Notes under the pieces: generated by a model | What the model was told of the DNA's origin: nothing | Seen by the model: only the letters and a program-made list of their open reading frames with translations | The model's database searches: none | Shown here: positions 55,316-63,559 of the stretch, piece after piece | Position numbering within the stretch: the first letter of the stretch is position 1 | Layout: each line of letters starts with the position of its first letter | Position numbers and translations under genes: made by a program | Source of the DNA: SLFH01 sp050486265 | GTDB taxonomy: Bacteria; Planctomycetota; Phycisphaerae; Phycisphaerales; UBA1924 | Direction of reading: 5' to 3' | DNA: 64,000 nucleotides | Assembly (NCBI GenBank): GCA_050486265.1 | Contig: JBJHCY010000009.1 | Location: 1-64,000 of the forward strand

Positions 55316-55334
55316 GACAGTGAGAAACAGCACC

Positions 55335-56036
55335 ATGCGAGACAACGCCGCAACAGAACAGGACCGCAGCGATCCGGCCGACACCGGGCGCATCATCGGC
55401 GCGCTGACGGACATGCTCGCGTGCAACGACCTGCCCGACCCGGCGCCGGCGGATCCGATGCCGCTGCTGCTGGCGTGGTACGAGGACGCTCGCAAGAGTG
55501 AGCGTTACGAGGATTTTAGCGCGATGACGCTGGCGACCGCGACGCCGGACGGGCTGCCCTCGGCGCGGATCGTGCTTTGCAAGGCGATCGAGCCCGAGAC
55601 GCCGGCGCTGGTTTTTTACACGAGCTACACGAGCCGCAAGGGCGAGGAGCTCGAGGCCAACCCGCACGCCGCGGCTGTTTTCCACTGGCCCCACGCCCGG
55701 CGCCAGGCGCGGATCGAAGGCCGCGTGCGCCGGACAACGCCCGAGGAGAGCGACGCGTACTTCAAGACGCGTCCGCTGCTCTCGCGGATCGGGGCCGCGG
55801 CGAGCCGCCAGAGCGCCGCGATCGGCTCCAGACAGGATCTGATCGCCGAGGCGGTGCGGACGGCCCGGCGGACGCTGACCGGCCAGGAACTCAAGCGGCC
55901 GGACAATTGGGGCGGGTACCGGATCATCCCCGACCGCGTCGAACTCTGGTCGGCCCGGACGGGACGCCTGCACGACCGCGTGCTCTGGACCCGCTCGGGC
56001 GAGGGAAGCTGGACGGCACGGCGCCTGAGCGCCTGA
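55335..56036 (+). CDS. pdxH: Pyridoxine/pyridoxamine 5'-phosphate oxidase
   Basis: 233 residues; a GTG five codons earlier is an alternative start. FMN-binding split-barrel family hallmarks: AMTLATATPDGLPSARIVLCK, FYTSYTSRKGEELEANPHAAAVFHWP, RRQARIEGRVRRTT, and the C-terminal RPDNWGGYRIIPDRVELW with RLHDRVLWTR. It oxidises pyridoxamine or pyridoxine phosphate to pyridoxal phosphate, with FMN and oxygen. It follows the panE-like gene closely. Confidence 0.92.
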   Translation: MRDNAATEQDRSDPADTGRIIGALTDMLACNDLPDPAPADPMPLLLAWYEDARKSERYEDFSAMTLATATPDGLPSARIVLCKAIEPETPALVFYTSYTSRKGEELEANPHAAAVFHWPHARRQARIEGRVRRTTPEESDAYFKTRPLLSRIGAAASRQSAAIGSRQDLIAEAVRTARRTLTGQELKRPDNWGGYRIIPDRVELWSARTGRLHDRVLWTRSGEGSWTARRLSA

Positions 56037-56048
56037 GTACCCTGCGCC

Positions 56049-56534
56049 ATGAAAGCGATCGTCTTTGCCGTGCTCGCCGGGCTGTGCTGGGGAATCGGCG
56101 AGGTGGTGACCCGCGCGGTGCTGCACTCCAAGGAGGTCGGGCCGCTGGCCGCGATCGCGGTGCGCTCGACGGTGGCGCTCCCGTTGATCTGGCTTGCGTA
56201 CCTCGGGGCGGTGCATGTGTTCGCCTCGCCTTCAGAGCCGCAGCGCTGGGCGTCGACGGCTTCGGCGGGGACATGGGCGAAGCTGGTGCTCGGCTCGGGG
56301 CTTGTGGCGGGAGCCGCGGCGATGATCTTCTTCTATGTCGCGCTGAGCCTGGGCGAAGTCTCGCGGGTCAAGCCCGTCGCGTTCGCCCTCGCGCCGGCGA
56401 CGGCGGTCGTGCTCGGCTGGCTCGCGCTGGGCGAAACGATGACCCTCCGCAAGGCGGCGGCGGTGCTGCTGATCCTGATCGGGATCTACCTGCTCAGCAC
56501 GGCGCCGCAGAAGGTTGGGGTGGCGGCGGGGTGA
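56049..56534 (+). CDS. Half-size EamA/DMT transporter
   Basis: 161 residues with five membrane segments and a single EamA repeat (MKAIVFAVLAGLCWGIGEVVTRAVLHS at the start; PVAFALAPATAVVLGWLALGETMTLRKAAAVLLILIGIYLL at the end). Full DMT exporters have two repeats, so this protein should act as a dimer. The substrate is unknown. It starts 12 bases after pdxH. Confidence 0.8.
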   Translation: MKAIVFAVLAGLCWGIGEVVTRAVLHSKEVGPLAAIAVRSTVALPLIWLAYLGAVHVFASPSEPQRWASTASAGTWAKLVLGSGLVAGAAAMIFFYVALSLGEVSRVKPVAFALAPATAVVLGWLALGETMTLRKAAAVLLILIGIYLLSTAPQKVGVAAG

Positions 56535-56606
56535 GAGAGAGATTTCACGACCTGAGAGAGATCTGTAGAACTGGCAGTTCGCCCGCCGGTGTCGCCGTCC
56601 TGAACG

Positions 56607-57374
56607 CTACATCACACGCCCTAACCGAGCTTCGCTTGCATACTCGATCAGACTTCGAGGCGGCTTCCGCTCGTCCAAGAATCGATCGACTACACCCTGC
56701 AGAACCTTCACACGGCTCGACTCCTCGTCGAGATAGCCGATCGCGTGCCCGATGGCGTGCAGCGCGCTCAGGCGGCAAGCGTCGGAACTGCAACGCATGA
56801 GGATCGACTCGACAACGGACACGCCGCGATTGAACGCGTGTTCCGGGCCGCCTTCCGGCAGCGCGACATGGCCGAACCAATTCATTTCCCAGGCCATAAA
56901 GACCGCGCCTTCGACATGCGAACCCGCCCCTACCCAAGATGACGGATCTCTGCCTGCTTCAAGCGCCTCGTTCTGCTTCTTCATGCAGATCGGGTCGAAC
57001 AGATCCGTGAACAGCGTGACAACAGCCTTGATGCACCGATCTCTGAGCGTCTCGGGCACCATCTGTTCATCGCCGACAGCGGCGAAGTAGTCCACGGATC
57101 CGAGCACAAACCAGATCGCATCGGCGATCTGCGCGTCAGAGTATCGATCAGCAATGAACGACGGAGACTCAAAGAGGCGAATCAAGTGCTCCGTCAGCGT
57201 TACTGCGTCGATGCAATCAACGAATTCAGCCTCACGCGCCTCGATCACTGCCTGCGGGTCTTTGCTCTCTCCGGCAAAGTCGGCGTGGCCATGCACGAAG
57301 CAGTACTCGACCCAGGCGTCGAAGTTCGGGTGGGTGCGGGGTTCGGGCTGGTGATCTGGCTCGTTTTCGGTCAT
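56607..57374 (-). CDS. Uncharacterised protein, tandem family member 1
   Basis: 255 residues, soluble, no signal peptide. Shares with the next two genes an N-terminal block FDAWVEYCFVHGHADF..SKDPQ, a middle block HLIRLFESPSFIADRYSDAQIADAIWFVLGSVDYF, then RCIKAVVTLFTDLFDPICMKK, and a C-terminal block GVSVVESILMRCSSDACRLSALHAIGHAIGYL. The matching cysteines (CF, PIC, RCSS-x-ACR) are conserved across the three. I know no family with this pattern. Largely helical, perhaps HEAT-like. Role unknown. Confidence 0.75.
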   Translation of the reverse strand: MTENEPDHQPEPRTHPNFDAWVEYCFVHGHADFAGESKDPQAVIEAREAEFVDCIDAVTLTEHLIRLFESPSFIADRYSDAQIADAIWFVLGSVDYFAAVGDEQMVPETLRDRCIKAVVTLFTDLFDPICMKKQNEALEAGRDPSSWVGAGSHVEGAVFMAWEMNWFGHVALPEGGPEHAFNRGVSVVESILMRCSSDACRLSALHAIGHAIGYLDEESSRVKVLQGVVDRFLDERKPPRSLIEYASEARLGRVM

Positions 57375-57408
57375 TGCTTTCTCTGCGGCGCGGGACCTGT
57401 CGCCTGCA

Positions 57409-58164
57409 CTACCAGGCGTCGCCAGTCCGGGCGTCCCGGGCGTATTGGGCCAGCCAGCGGGGCGGCTCGGACTCTTTCAGAAAGCGGTCGATGGCCTGTT
57501 GCAGACGCGCGATCCTCGGCTTCGGGCGGCGCAACACGCAGATCGCTTTGCCGAGCATGTATAGCGCGCTGATCCTGCACGCACTGGCGCTGCAGCATGT
57601 CAGGACCTCCTCGAAAACCCAGACGCCCCGCTCGAACGCCTCGTCGGTTCCCTCCAGCGGCAGCACCGCGTAGCACGAGCAGTCGTTCTCCCAGAGCCCG
57701 TAGATCTCGCGATCGAGCTTCGGAAACTGCTCGATCGCTTCTGAGATCTTGCCCTTGCCGAAGCCGGAATCCTTCGGCCCCTTCCCGCAGACCCGGTCGA
57801 GCAGATCCGTGTACAGCGTCACGACGCTCCGGAAGCACCGGTCCCGCGCCGCCTCGTCAACCCGCTCATCCAGCACGCGGTAGAAGTAGTAGGACTGGAT
57901 GCCGAAAAGGAAATGCACGCCAGCGGCGATCTGCCCGTCTGAAAACCGCTCTGCAACGACTCCCGGAGACTTGAAGAGCCGGGTCATGTGCTGGGTGAGC
58001 AGAACCGGGTCGATCGTCTGCACAAACTCGAACCGGCGCGACCGCTTCTGCGGATCCTTGCTGCTCTGCCAGAAGTCAAAATCGCCCTGCTCAAAGCAGT
58101 ATTTGAACCAGGCGTGGAACGCCGGGCGGCTGTGCTGCTCAAAGTAGACGGGCTCCTCAAACAC
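57409..58164 (-). CDS. Uncharacterised protein, tandem family member 2
   Basis: 251 residues from a GTG start (MFEEPVYF). It has the same blocks as its neighbours: FHAWFKYCFEQGDFDFWQSSKDPQ, HMTRLFKSPGVVAERFSDGQIAAGVHFLFGIQSYYF, RCFRSVVTLYTDLLDRVCGK, and GVWVFEEVLTCCSASACRISALYMLGKAI. The C-terminal end of the first and second proteins is also alike (DRFLxExxPPRxLxxYAxxAR). Clearly a paralogue generated by tandem duplication. No catalytic motif stands out. Confidence 0.75.
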   Translation of the reverse strand: MFEEPVYFEQHSRPAFHAWFKYCFEQGDFDFWQSSKDPQKRSRRFEFVQTIDPVLLTQHMTRLFKSPGVVAERFSDGQIAAGVHFLFGIQSYYFYRVLDERVDEAARDRCFRSVVTLYTDLLDRVCGKGPKDSGFGKGKISEAIEQFPKLDREIYGLWENDCSCYAVLPLEGTDEAFERGVWVFEEVLTCCSASACRISALYMLGKAICVLRRPKPRIARLQQAIDRFLKESEPPRWLAQYARDARTGDAW

Positions 58165-58204
58165 GCGGTGATGATAGCTCGGGACGCGCAGGGGGTTCGC
58201 TGAT

Positions 58205-58239
58205 CTGAGACACTGGCGGACAAGCCGCCAGTGTCTCAG
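58205..58239. repeat. Perfect 15-bp stem hairpin
   Basis: CTGAGACACTGGCGG and its exact complement flank the loop ACAAG. The core (CACTGGCGG, loop, CCGCCAGTG) recurs twice near 59.0 kb. It lies three bases after the stop of family member 3 and upstream of member 2. No T run follows on either strand, so it is not a classical terminator. Confidence 0.7.
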
Positions 58240-58241
58240 GT

Positions 58242-58937
58242 CTAGCGATCAAACAGATCTGGAGCCCGATCGCGGACCTCCCGCGGGAGATCGCCGCGGC
58301 CAAGCAACGCCTTGAAAGCCCCGCGCAGCCGTCGGCGGCGGCCGCTCGATTCCGCGTTGGCCAGCAGACCCTCGCGGACGCCCTCGACGCCGCTGAGCAG
58401 GCACGCCGCGCTGCGGCAGCTCTTCAGCACGCCCTCGATCACGGACAGACCCGCCTCGAACTCGGCGTCGGTCGCGTGCTGCGGCATCGCGACCGCGTCG
58501 AAGCCGCTGTCCCAGATGTCGATCACCGCCTGCTCGATCGAATCTGGCGTGCGCTCGGCTTTCCCTTCGGCCTCGCGCCGGAGGCAGACGGGGTCGAACA
58601 GCTCGGTGAACATCCGAAGCGACGCGCGGACGCAGCGGCCGATCAGCTCGGGCGGCGCCTCGGTCTTCATGCCGATGAAGTACTCAGAGGGCGTGCCGAA
58701 GATGTAGCGCACACCGCCGGCGAGTTGATCGTCGGTGAAACGGCCTGAGAGGATCGCGGGCGACTCGAACAGCCGCAGGATGTGCTCGCCGATTCGCGGC
58801 GAGTAGCCCTCGAACCTGGCGATGCGGTCATCCGCGGCGTCGGGATCGGGGCTGCGCCCATGAAAATCGTCGAAGCCTTGGGTGAAGCAGTAGTCGAGCC
58901 ATCCTTCGAATGCCTGTGTTTCCTGAGCGGCGGTCAC
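58242..58937 (-). CDS. Uncharacterised protein, tandem family member 3
   Basis: 231 residues from a GTG with GAAGGA eight bases upstream. Longer versions from upstream starts would run into the inverted-repeat hairpins and are less likely. Blocks shared with members 1 and 2: FEGWLDYCFTQGFDDF..SPDPD, HILRLFESPAILSGRFTDDQLAGGVRYIFGTPSEYF, RCVRASLRMFTELFDPVCLRR, and GLSVIEGVLKSCRSAACLLSGVEGV. More divergent than the other two. Function unknown. Confidence 0.7.
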   Translation of the reverse strand: MTAAQETQAFEGWLDYCFTQGFDDFHGRSPDPDAADDRIARFEGYSPRIGEHILRLFESPAILSGRFTDDQLAGGVRYIFGTPSEYFIGMKTEAPPELIGRCVRASLRMFTELFDPVCLRREAEGKAERTPDSIEQAVIDIWDSGFDAVAMPQHATDAEFEAGLSVIEGVLKSCRSAACLLSGVEGVREGLLANAESSGRRRRLRGAFKALLGRGDLPREVRDRAPDLFDR

Positions 58938-58979
58938 CCGGGCGTTCCTTCGGTGTTTCAGACCGGACACGCATGATTT

Positions 58980-59066
58980 TGTGGCACTGGCGGCTTGTCC
59001 GCCAGTGGGCTTGGCCAGACGGAGTATCTGCAAAAAAACACTGGCGGACAAGCCGCCAGTGCCACA
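58980..59066. repeat. Inverted repeat of two 28-bp arms, each a hairpin
   Basis: The left arm (58980-59007) is the exact reverse complement of the right arm (59039-59066). Both contain the palindromic core CACTGGCGG / CCGCCAGTG found at 58205-58239. About 31 bases separate the arms. This resembles REP/BIME pairs or a very short MITE. Confidence 0.65.
59032..59062 (-). terminator. Intrinsic terminator of the HPPD gene
   Basis: On the minus strand the hairpin CACTGGCGG-CTTGT-CCGCCAGTG is followed at once by seven T residues, about 35 bases after the HPPD stop codon. Confidence 0.75.
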
Positions 59067-59097
59067 GGTCTTTGGATCAGATGTTGTTGGGCGGGCC

Positions 59098-60279
59098 TTA
59101 CAGGTTCCCGCGGCGCTCCTGCTCCTTCTCCAGCGCCTCGAACAGGGCCTTGAAGTTGCCCTTGCCGAAGCTCTGGCTGCCGCGACGGCAGATGATCTCG
59201 AAGAAGAGGGTCGGGCGGTCCTGCAGCGGCTTGGTGAACAGCTGGAGGAGGTAGCCCTCGTCGTCGGCGTCGACCAGCACGCCGAGGTCGCGGATCTTCT
59301 CGTGGTCTTCCTTGACCTCCCAGCCCATGGCGCTCACGCGGTCCCACACCTCGTCGTAGTAGGTGTCTGGAATCTGGAGGAAGTCGACGCCGCGCCCGCG
59401 GAGCTCGGCGACCGAGTGCAGCTCGTCGTCGGTCCGCAGGGCGAGGTGCTGGACGCCGGGGGTCATGTCGTGCCATTCGAGGTATTCGAGGATCTGGCTC
59501 TTCTTTTTGCCCTCGGCGGGCTCGTTGATGGGCATCTTGATGAGGTTGTTGCCCGATGCCATCACCTTGCTCATGAGGGCGGAGTGCTCGGTCGAGATGT
59601 CCTTGTCGTCGAAGTGCTTGAACATCTTGAACTCGAGGACATCCTCGTACCACTTCACCCAGTGGTTCATCTTGCCCTCTTCGACATTGCCGACGCAGTG
59701 GTCGACATACTTCAGGCCGCAGGGGTGCTTGGCGTTGTAGTCGTTGAGCGCAAAGGGGCCGAACGCGCGGAACTTCGGGGCGAACGCCTCGCCCTTCTTG
59801 ACGCGGTCGAGCGCGTACGCGCCCTTGCGGCTCACGAACGAGTGCACCGCCCGCCCGTAGGCCTTGATCCCGGCCATGGTGACGCTGCCGTGCTCGTCGG
59901 CGTAGGTGACCGGCTCGTACGCGGCCTCTCCGCCGTTGGCGACGGCGCGCTCGAAGGCGGCCTCGGCGTCGAAGACGGTCATCGCGATGTCTTTGACGCC
60001 GTCGCCGAAGCGCCGGACCTCTTCCTGCGCCGGATGGTCGGCCGAGAGGCCGGTGGTGAGCAGCAGGCGGATGTTGCCCTGGGTGAGCAGGTACGAGGCC
60101 TCGTCGCGGCTGCCTGTGGTCAGGTCGGCGACCTGATCGACCCTGAAGCCGAAGGTGTGGGCGTAGAAGTAGGCGGCCTGCTTGGCGTTGCCGACATAGA
60201 ACCGGACATGGTCCACATCGATCAGGCTCAGCGGATCGGTCGCGGTCTCGCGGCTGGTGCTGGTCGAGGCGGTGGTCAT
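59098..60279 (-). CDS. hppD: 4-hydroxyphenylpyruvate dioxygenase
   Basis: 393 residues from the ATG with GGAGAG upstream. A vicinal-oxygen-chelate enzyme: iron ligands are the His in KYVDHCVGNV, the His in PGVQHLALRT, and the Glu in LFFEIICRRG. The family end QSFGKGNFKALFEALEKEQERRG is complete. Length matches the animal and plant-type HPPD subgroup. It converts 4-hydroxyphenylpyruvate and oxygen to homogentisate in tyrosine catabolism. No other gene of that pathway is in the window. Confidence 0.95.
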   Translation of the reverse strand: MTTASTSTSRETATDPLSLIDVDHVRFYVGNAKQAAYFYAHTFGFRVDQVADLTTGSRDEASYLLTQGNIRLLLTTGLSADHPAQEEVRRFGDGVKDIAMTVFDAEAAFERAVANGGEAAYEPVTYADEHGSVTMAGIKAYGRAVHSFVSRKGAYALDRVKKGEAFAPKFRAFGPFALNDYNAKHPCGLKYVDHCVGNVEEGKMNHWVKWYEDVLEFKMFKHFDDKDISTEHSALMSKVMASGNNLIKMPINEPAEGKKKSQILEYLEWHDMTPGVQHLALRTDDELHSVAELRGRGVDFLQIPDTYYDEVWDRVSAMGWEVKEDHEKIRDLGVLVDADDEGYLLQLFTKPLQDRPTLFFEIICRRGSQSFGKGNFKALFEALEKEQERRGNL

Positions 60280-60770
60280 GGTCAACTCTCCGTCGTCTTG
60301 GGCGGTGAAATGCGGGGCCGCAAACCCCGCGGGAGCCCAGGTCCCGTGCGTAGCAAACTGTAGGGGGAAGAGCGGGAGAAGTGGGGCGCGGGGTGTGGGG
60401 CGTGGGGCGCTGGGGGTTGAGGCGGCCTTCGGCCGCGGCTTGTCTTTCAGAACCCGGCCTCGGCCGCAGGACGAAGCCTCACCCGCGCCCAGCCGTTCCC
60501 CCCCACACCCTACATCCCACGCCCCATCTCCCCTTCCCCGACGCATATCCACCCGGAATCAGACCGCCAGATGTAGGTATTTGTCCGGATATGCAAGAAC
60601 TTTCAGCCCCGCCCCCAGCCGACACCCGATGACACTGCTGTGTTGAGACCCTACCATCGGGGTCTTGTCGGGGAACGGATCCCCGGGTCGGCCTCAGTGG
60701 CCCCGGGCGAGATCCAGCGGCCCGGAGCGATCGGCGGAGCTCGATCGAACGGGCGACAGGGAACGCGTCG
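60280..60770. other. Non-coding interval with G-run cluster and opposed C-run arm
   Basis: It holds no gene that I can support. Six or more runs of 3-5 G occur at 60363-60416 on the plus strand and similar runs on the minus strand at 60497-60540. A GCGGCC-TTC-GGCCGC hairpin lies between them. It should include the promoters for the HPPD gene and the kinase-like gene, which I could not place. Confidence 0.5.
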
Positions 60771-61577
60771 ATGGATGATCTTCCAGACCGGGCGTACTTC
60801 GGGCCATACCAGCTTGTCCGAAGCCTTGGCCCGAGCATGCTCGCCGACCGCTATCTCGCACTCCATGTGCGCAGCAAGGGCAGCTTCGTTGTGCACCGCT
60901 TCAGGAGCGCCTGCACCGATCGCGCCCAGCAGCGTCGCCTCACCGCGGCGCTCGAGCGGATGAGCCACATCCGCCACCCCCACCTCCTCGGCGTCGAAAA
61001 CTTCTCCTTCGCCCCCGGCGGTCGCCCCCTCGTCGTCACGCCCTACACCGGCAACCAGGACGGCCTGATCACCCTCGCCGACCTCCTTGACCTCAAGGGC
61101 GGACAGATGGGCGCCTTCGAGGCCGAACGGGCCATCCTCCAACTCCTCGACGCCGTCTCCTGCTCGCACAGCAACGGCATGCCGCACGGCGAGCTCGGAC
61201 TTGACGAAGTCCTCGTCGATCGGCGGGGCTCGGTCTTTATCGAGCTCGCCGGCCTCCGCCTGGCCATCAGCGGACGCACAGGCCAGAGCTCCGAACTGCT
61301 CCGCGACGAGACGCGGTCGATCGCCCAGATCGGCTACCGCCTCATCACCGGCCTCCCGGCCGACGAACCCTTCATCCCCCCCACCAGCGTCGTCCGACGC
61401 CTCGACCGACGATGGGACGAATGGTTCGAGACCGCGCTCGAGCCCTCCGGCGGCTTCGAAACCCCCTCCGATGCGATCGACGCCCTGCCCGGCAACCGGC
61501 GCGAGCAGGCCCGCGACACTCAGCCCGGCCCCGTGCGTGTCGTCCTGCAACGCCTGGGCATCCCAGGCGGGGCGTAG
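60771..61577 (+). CDS. Degenerate serine/threonine kinase-like protein
   Basis: 268 residues with the order of a Hanks-type kinase: YQLVRSLGPSMLADRYLALH, RHPHLLGVENFSF, a helix with FEAERAILQLLDAVSCSHSNGMPHGELGLDEVLVD, then IAQIGYRLITGLPA. The usual VAIK lysine is replaced (FVVHRF), the glycine loop is altered, HRD is replaced by PHGELGLDEV and no DFG is seen. It should be a pseudokinase, perhaps a binding or scaffold protein. No membrane segment. It ends before a strong hairpin. Confidence 0.75.
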   Translation: MDDLPDRAYFGPYQLVRSLGPSMLADRYLALHVRSKGSFVVHRFRSACTDRAQQRRLTAALERMSHIRHPHLLGVENFSFAPGGRPLVVTPYTGNQDGLITLADLLDLKGGQMGAFEAERAILQLLDAVSCSHSNGMPHGELGLDEVLVDRRGSVFIELAGLRLAISGRTGQSSELLRDETRSIAQIGYRLITGLPADEPFIPPTSVVRRLDRRWDEWFETALEPSGGFETPSDAIDALPGNRREQARDTQPGPVRVVLQRLGIPGGA

Positions 61578-61604
61578 CTCCCACGGCTTCACGCGATAAG
61601 AAAG

Positions 61605-61638
61605 GCGGCACGGGCCTTCGCCCGTGCCGCTGTTGTTT
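61605..61638. terminator. Bidirectional terminator
   Basis: GCGGCACGGGC and GCCCGTGCCGC form an 11-bp stem with the CTTC loop. TGTTGTTT follows on the plus strand and CTTTCTT on the minus strand. It lies between the converging kinase-like and prepilin-like genes. Confidence 0.8.
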
Positions 61639-61666
61639 CAATCGAATGTCAACCCCGCGAGGTAGA

Positions 61667-62821
61667 TCAGTTGATCGGCTGGCCGGTGCTGATCTCACGC
61701 CCGCCGACATCGACACCCTTGAGACCGCCGCGCGTCCAGCGGTAGTGCGCGATGAGGTTCGAGCCCATGCTCATCTCGTGCGGGGCGACCTGCGGCCTCC
61801 ACGGGCGCGACGGCTCCATCGAGGCGACATAGTTCAGACGGGTTGGGATGGGCGACTGCGGCGCAACAGGCTGCCAGCCCGGATTGGTGGTGTCTGTGCG
61901 CCGGGCTTCGACCGAACCGTCGAACATGGCCACGAGCACGCGCGAGTCCGGGAACGCGTAGTAGCGGTCTTGCTTGGCGAAGTGCCTGTCGACCTCGTCG
62001 TACATGTAGACCTTCTGGGTCGGGAAGGCGACATCGCTGAGACGGGCGCCGCCAAGGCGGTTCAAGCCGTTCACAACGATCCAGTTCGCGCCCATCGTTG
62101 ACTGGTACATCCGACCACGCACACGCGCGCTCGTAAACGGCTCACGGAGCCCGAGGCTCTGGTTCAGGTCGTACGCCGCGGGGACGGTCGTGTACGAACT
62201 CGAATACAGCCAACGCCACTGGTTCGCTGTCGGCTGAGGCTGGAACGGCGCCCAGAAATCTTCCATGAACGGGCGACCCGCGTCGCGCTGCCAGTTCAGG
62301 CGGTGGCGGTCGGCCGTGCTCACCACGAGCTTCTCCGGAAGGCGGGCGGCGAGGAAGTCCTGCTTGACCAGATGCGAGTACCAGAAGTGCGGGATCCAGC
62401 CCTGGATGATCGCCATGCCGCTGGTCTGGTCGCCGCCGGTCCGGCGGCGCATGATATCGACGGCTTGGAGCGCTGCGGCGTCGTTGTGCACTCCACCAAG
62501 TGGATTGGGCCCGCTCCCGTCCAGAGAGAGCATCCGGGCGCGGATGTCGGCGTAGTCGGTGCCGCCCCACGAAGGTTGCCCGCCCGGAGTCATCCGCGGC
62601 CGCCATGTGAAGCTCGGGATGCGGTCCTCGTAGGTGCTGGTGTAGGTGTTCATCGCGGTGGCGAGCTGCGACTTGTTGCTCATGTCCAGCACGCGCCTGG
62701 CGATGCCGCGGGCCTCAGCGAGGGCCGGCAGCAGGATCCCGATCAGCAGCGCGATGATCGCGATGACCACGAGCAACTCAATCAGTGTGAAGCCCTTGCG
62801 ACGGTCTGTTCGGCTCTGCAT
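61667..62821 (-). CDS. Prepilin-type cleavage/methylation protein (planctomycete family)
   Basis: 384 residues from the ATG with AGGAG nine bases upstream. The type III signal is RRKG followed by FTLIELLVVIAIIALLIGILLPALAEAR, with Gly-1 and Glu+5. The large C-terminal domain is unlike type II minor pseudopilins and ends with the pattern AMFDGSVEARRT, similar to the H-X9-DG proteins that are abundant in planctomycetes. These are thought to be exported pseudopilin-like surface proteins. It could use the same prepilin peptidase as the gsp genes; none is in the window. Confidence 0.85.
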   Translation of the reverse strand: MQSRTDRRKGFTLIELLVVIAIIALLIGILLPALAEARGIARRVLDMSNKSQLATAMNTYTSTYEDRIPSFTWRPRMTPGGQPSWGGTDYADIRARMLSLDGSGPNPLGGVHNDAAALQAVDIMRRRTGGDQTSGMAIIQGWIPHFWYSHLVKQDFLAARLPEKLVVSTADRHRLNWQRDAGRPFMEDFWAPFQPQPTANQWRWLYSSSYTTVPAAYDLNQSLGLREPFTSARVRGRMYQSTMGANWIVVNGLNRLGGARLSDVAFPTQKVYMYDEVDRHFAKQDRYYAFPDSRVLVAMFDGSVEARRTDTTNPGWQPVAPQSPIPTRLNYVASMEPSRPWRPQVAPHEMSMGSNLIAHYRWTRGGLKGVDVGGREISTGQPIN

Positions 62822-63061
62822 GTTTCCGCACTCCTGTACAGGGCCCCTGATCAACGCCCGGCCCCCAGATGACCGGACGCTGCTCGGCCCGTAGTGCGGC
62901 CGCTCGCGCCAGCCTCACGCCGCGCAAGCAACCACCCGATTTCGAGCCGCCGACTCCGCTGGCGCAACGCACGCAGCAGCCCACGGCACGCGAGCCGGGC
63001 GCCGCGAACGCGGCCTATGAACCCCCGGCCAATCTCAAACTATCGGCGGCTGGCCGCGATG

Positions 63062-63550
63062 TCAATCCGATTTTCCGTCCCCGCCCCAACCGGGTCCCGA
63101 ATCCGGCTCGCCGGCCCTTTGCAGAGCCTCGCCGAGCGCCTTGGCCATCGCGTGCCAGGCCAGCGTGGCGCATTTCACCCGCGCCGGAAAGCGCCGCACC
63201 TCCGCCATCGACCGCAGCTCCTCGTTCAGGCGCTCGCCCGAGGCTTTGTCCGGCTCGGCAGCCGCGACGAGATCGAGAAACCCCGCCCGCACCGCATTCG
63301 CCTCGTCGATCGACAGCCCGCTGAGCGCGTTGGTCATCATCGATGCGGAAGCCTGCGAGATCGCGCAGCCCGTCCCCTCGAACCGGACCTCTTCGATCCC
63401 TTGCTCGCCGAGCGTGACGAAGACGCGGACCTTGTCGCCGCAGATCGGGTTAAAACCCTCCGCCTCGGCGTCGAAACGCTCGGGCCTGCCGTGGTGGCAC
63501 GGGCGGCGAGAGTGGTCCAGGAGGATCTGCTGGTAGAGCGATTCGAGCAT
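63062..63550 (-). CDS. sufU: SufU iron-sulfur scaffold/sulfur-relay protein
   Basis: 162 residues. IscU-fold family with NPICGDK (Cys37, Asp39), GTGCAISQASASMM (Cys62) and the C-terminal VKCATLAW (Cys127). The insertion between the second and third cysteines is the mark of SufU rather than IscU. It accepts sulfur from SufS for Fe-S cluster assembly. It starts nine bases after the sufS stop. Confidence 0.92.
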   Translation of the reverse strand: MLESLYQQILLDHSRRPCHHGRPERFDAEAEGFNPICGDKVRVFVTLGEQGIEEVRFEGTGCAISQASASMMTNALSGLSIDEANAVRAGFLDLVAAAEPDKASGERLNEELRSMAEVRRFPARVKCATLAWHAMAKALGEALQRAGEPDSGPGWGGDGKSD

Positions 63551-63559
63551 GGTGCGGGC

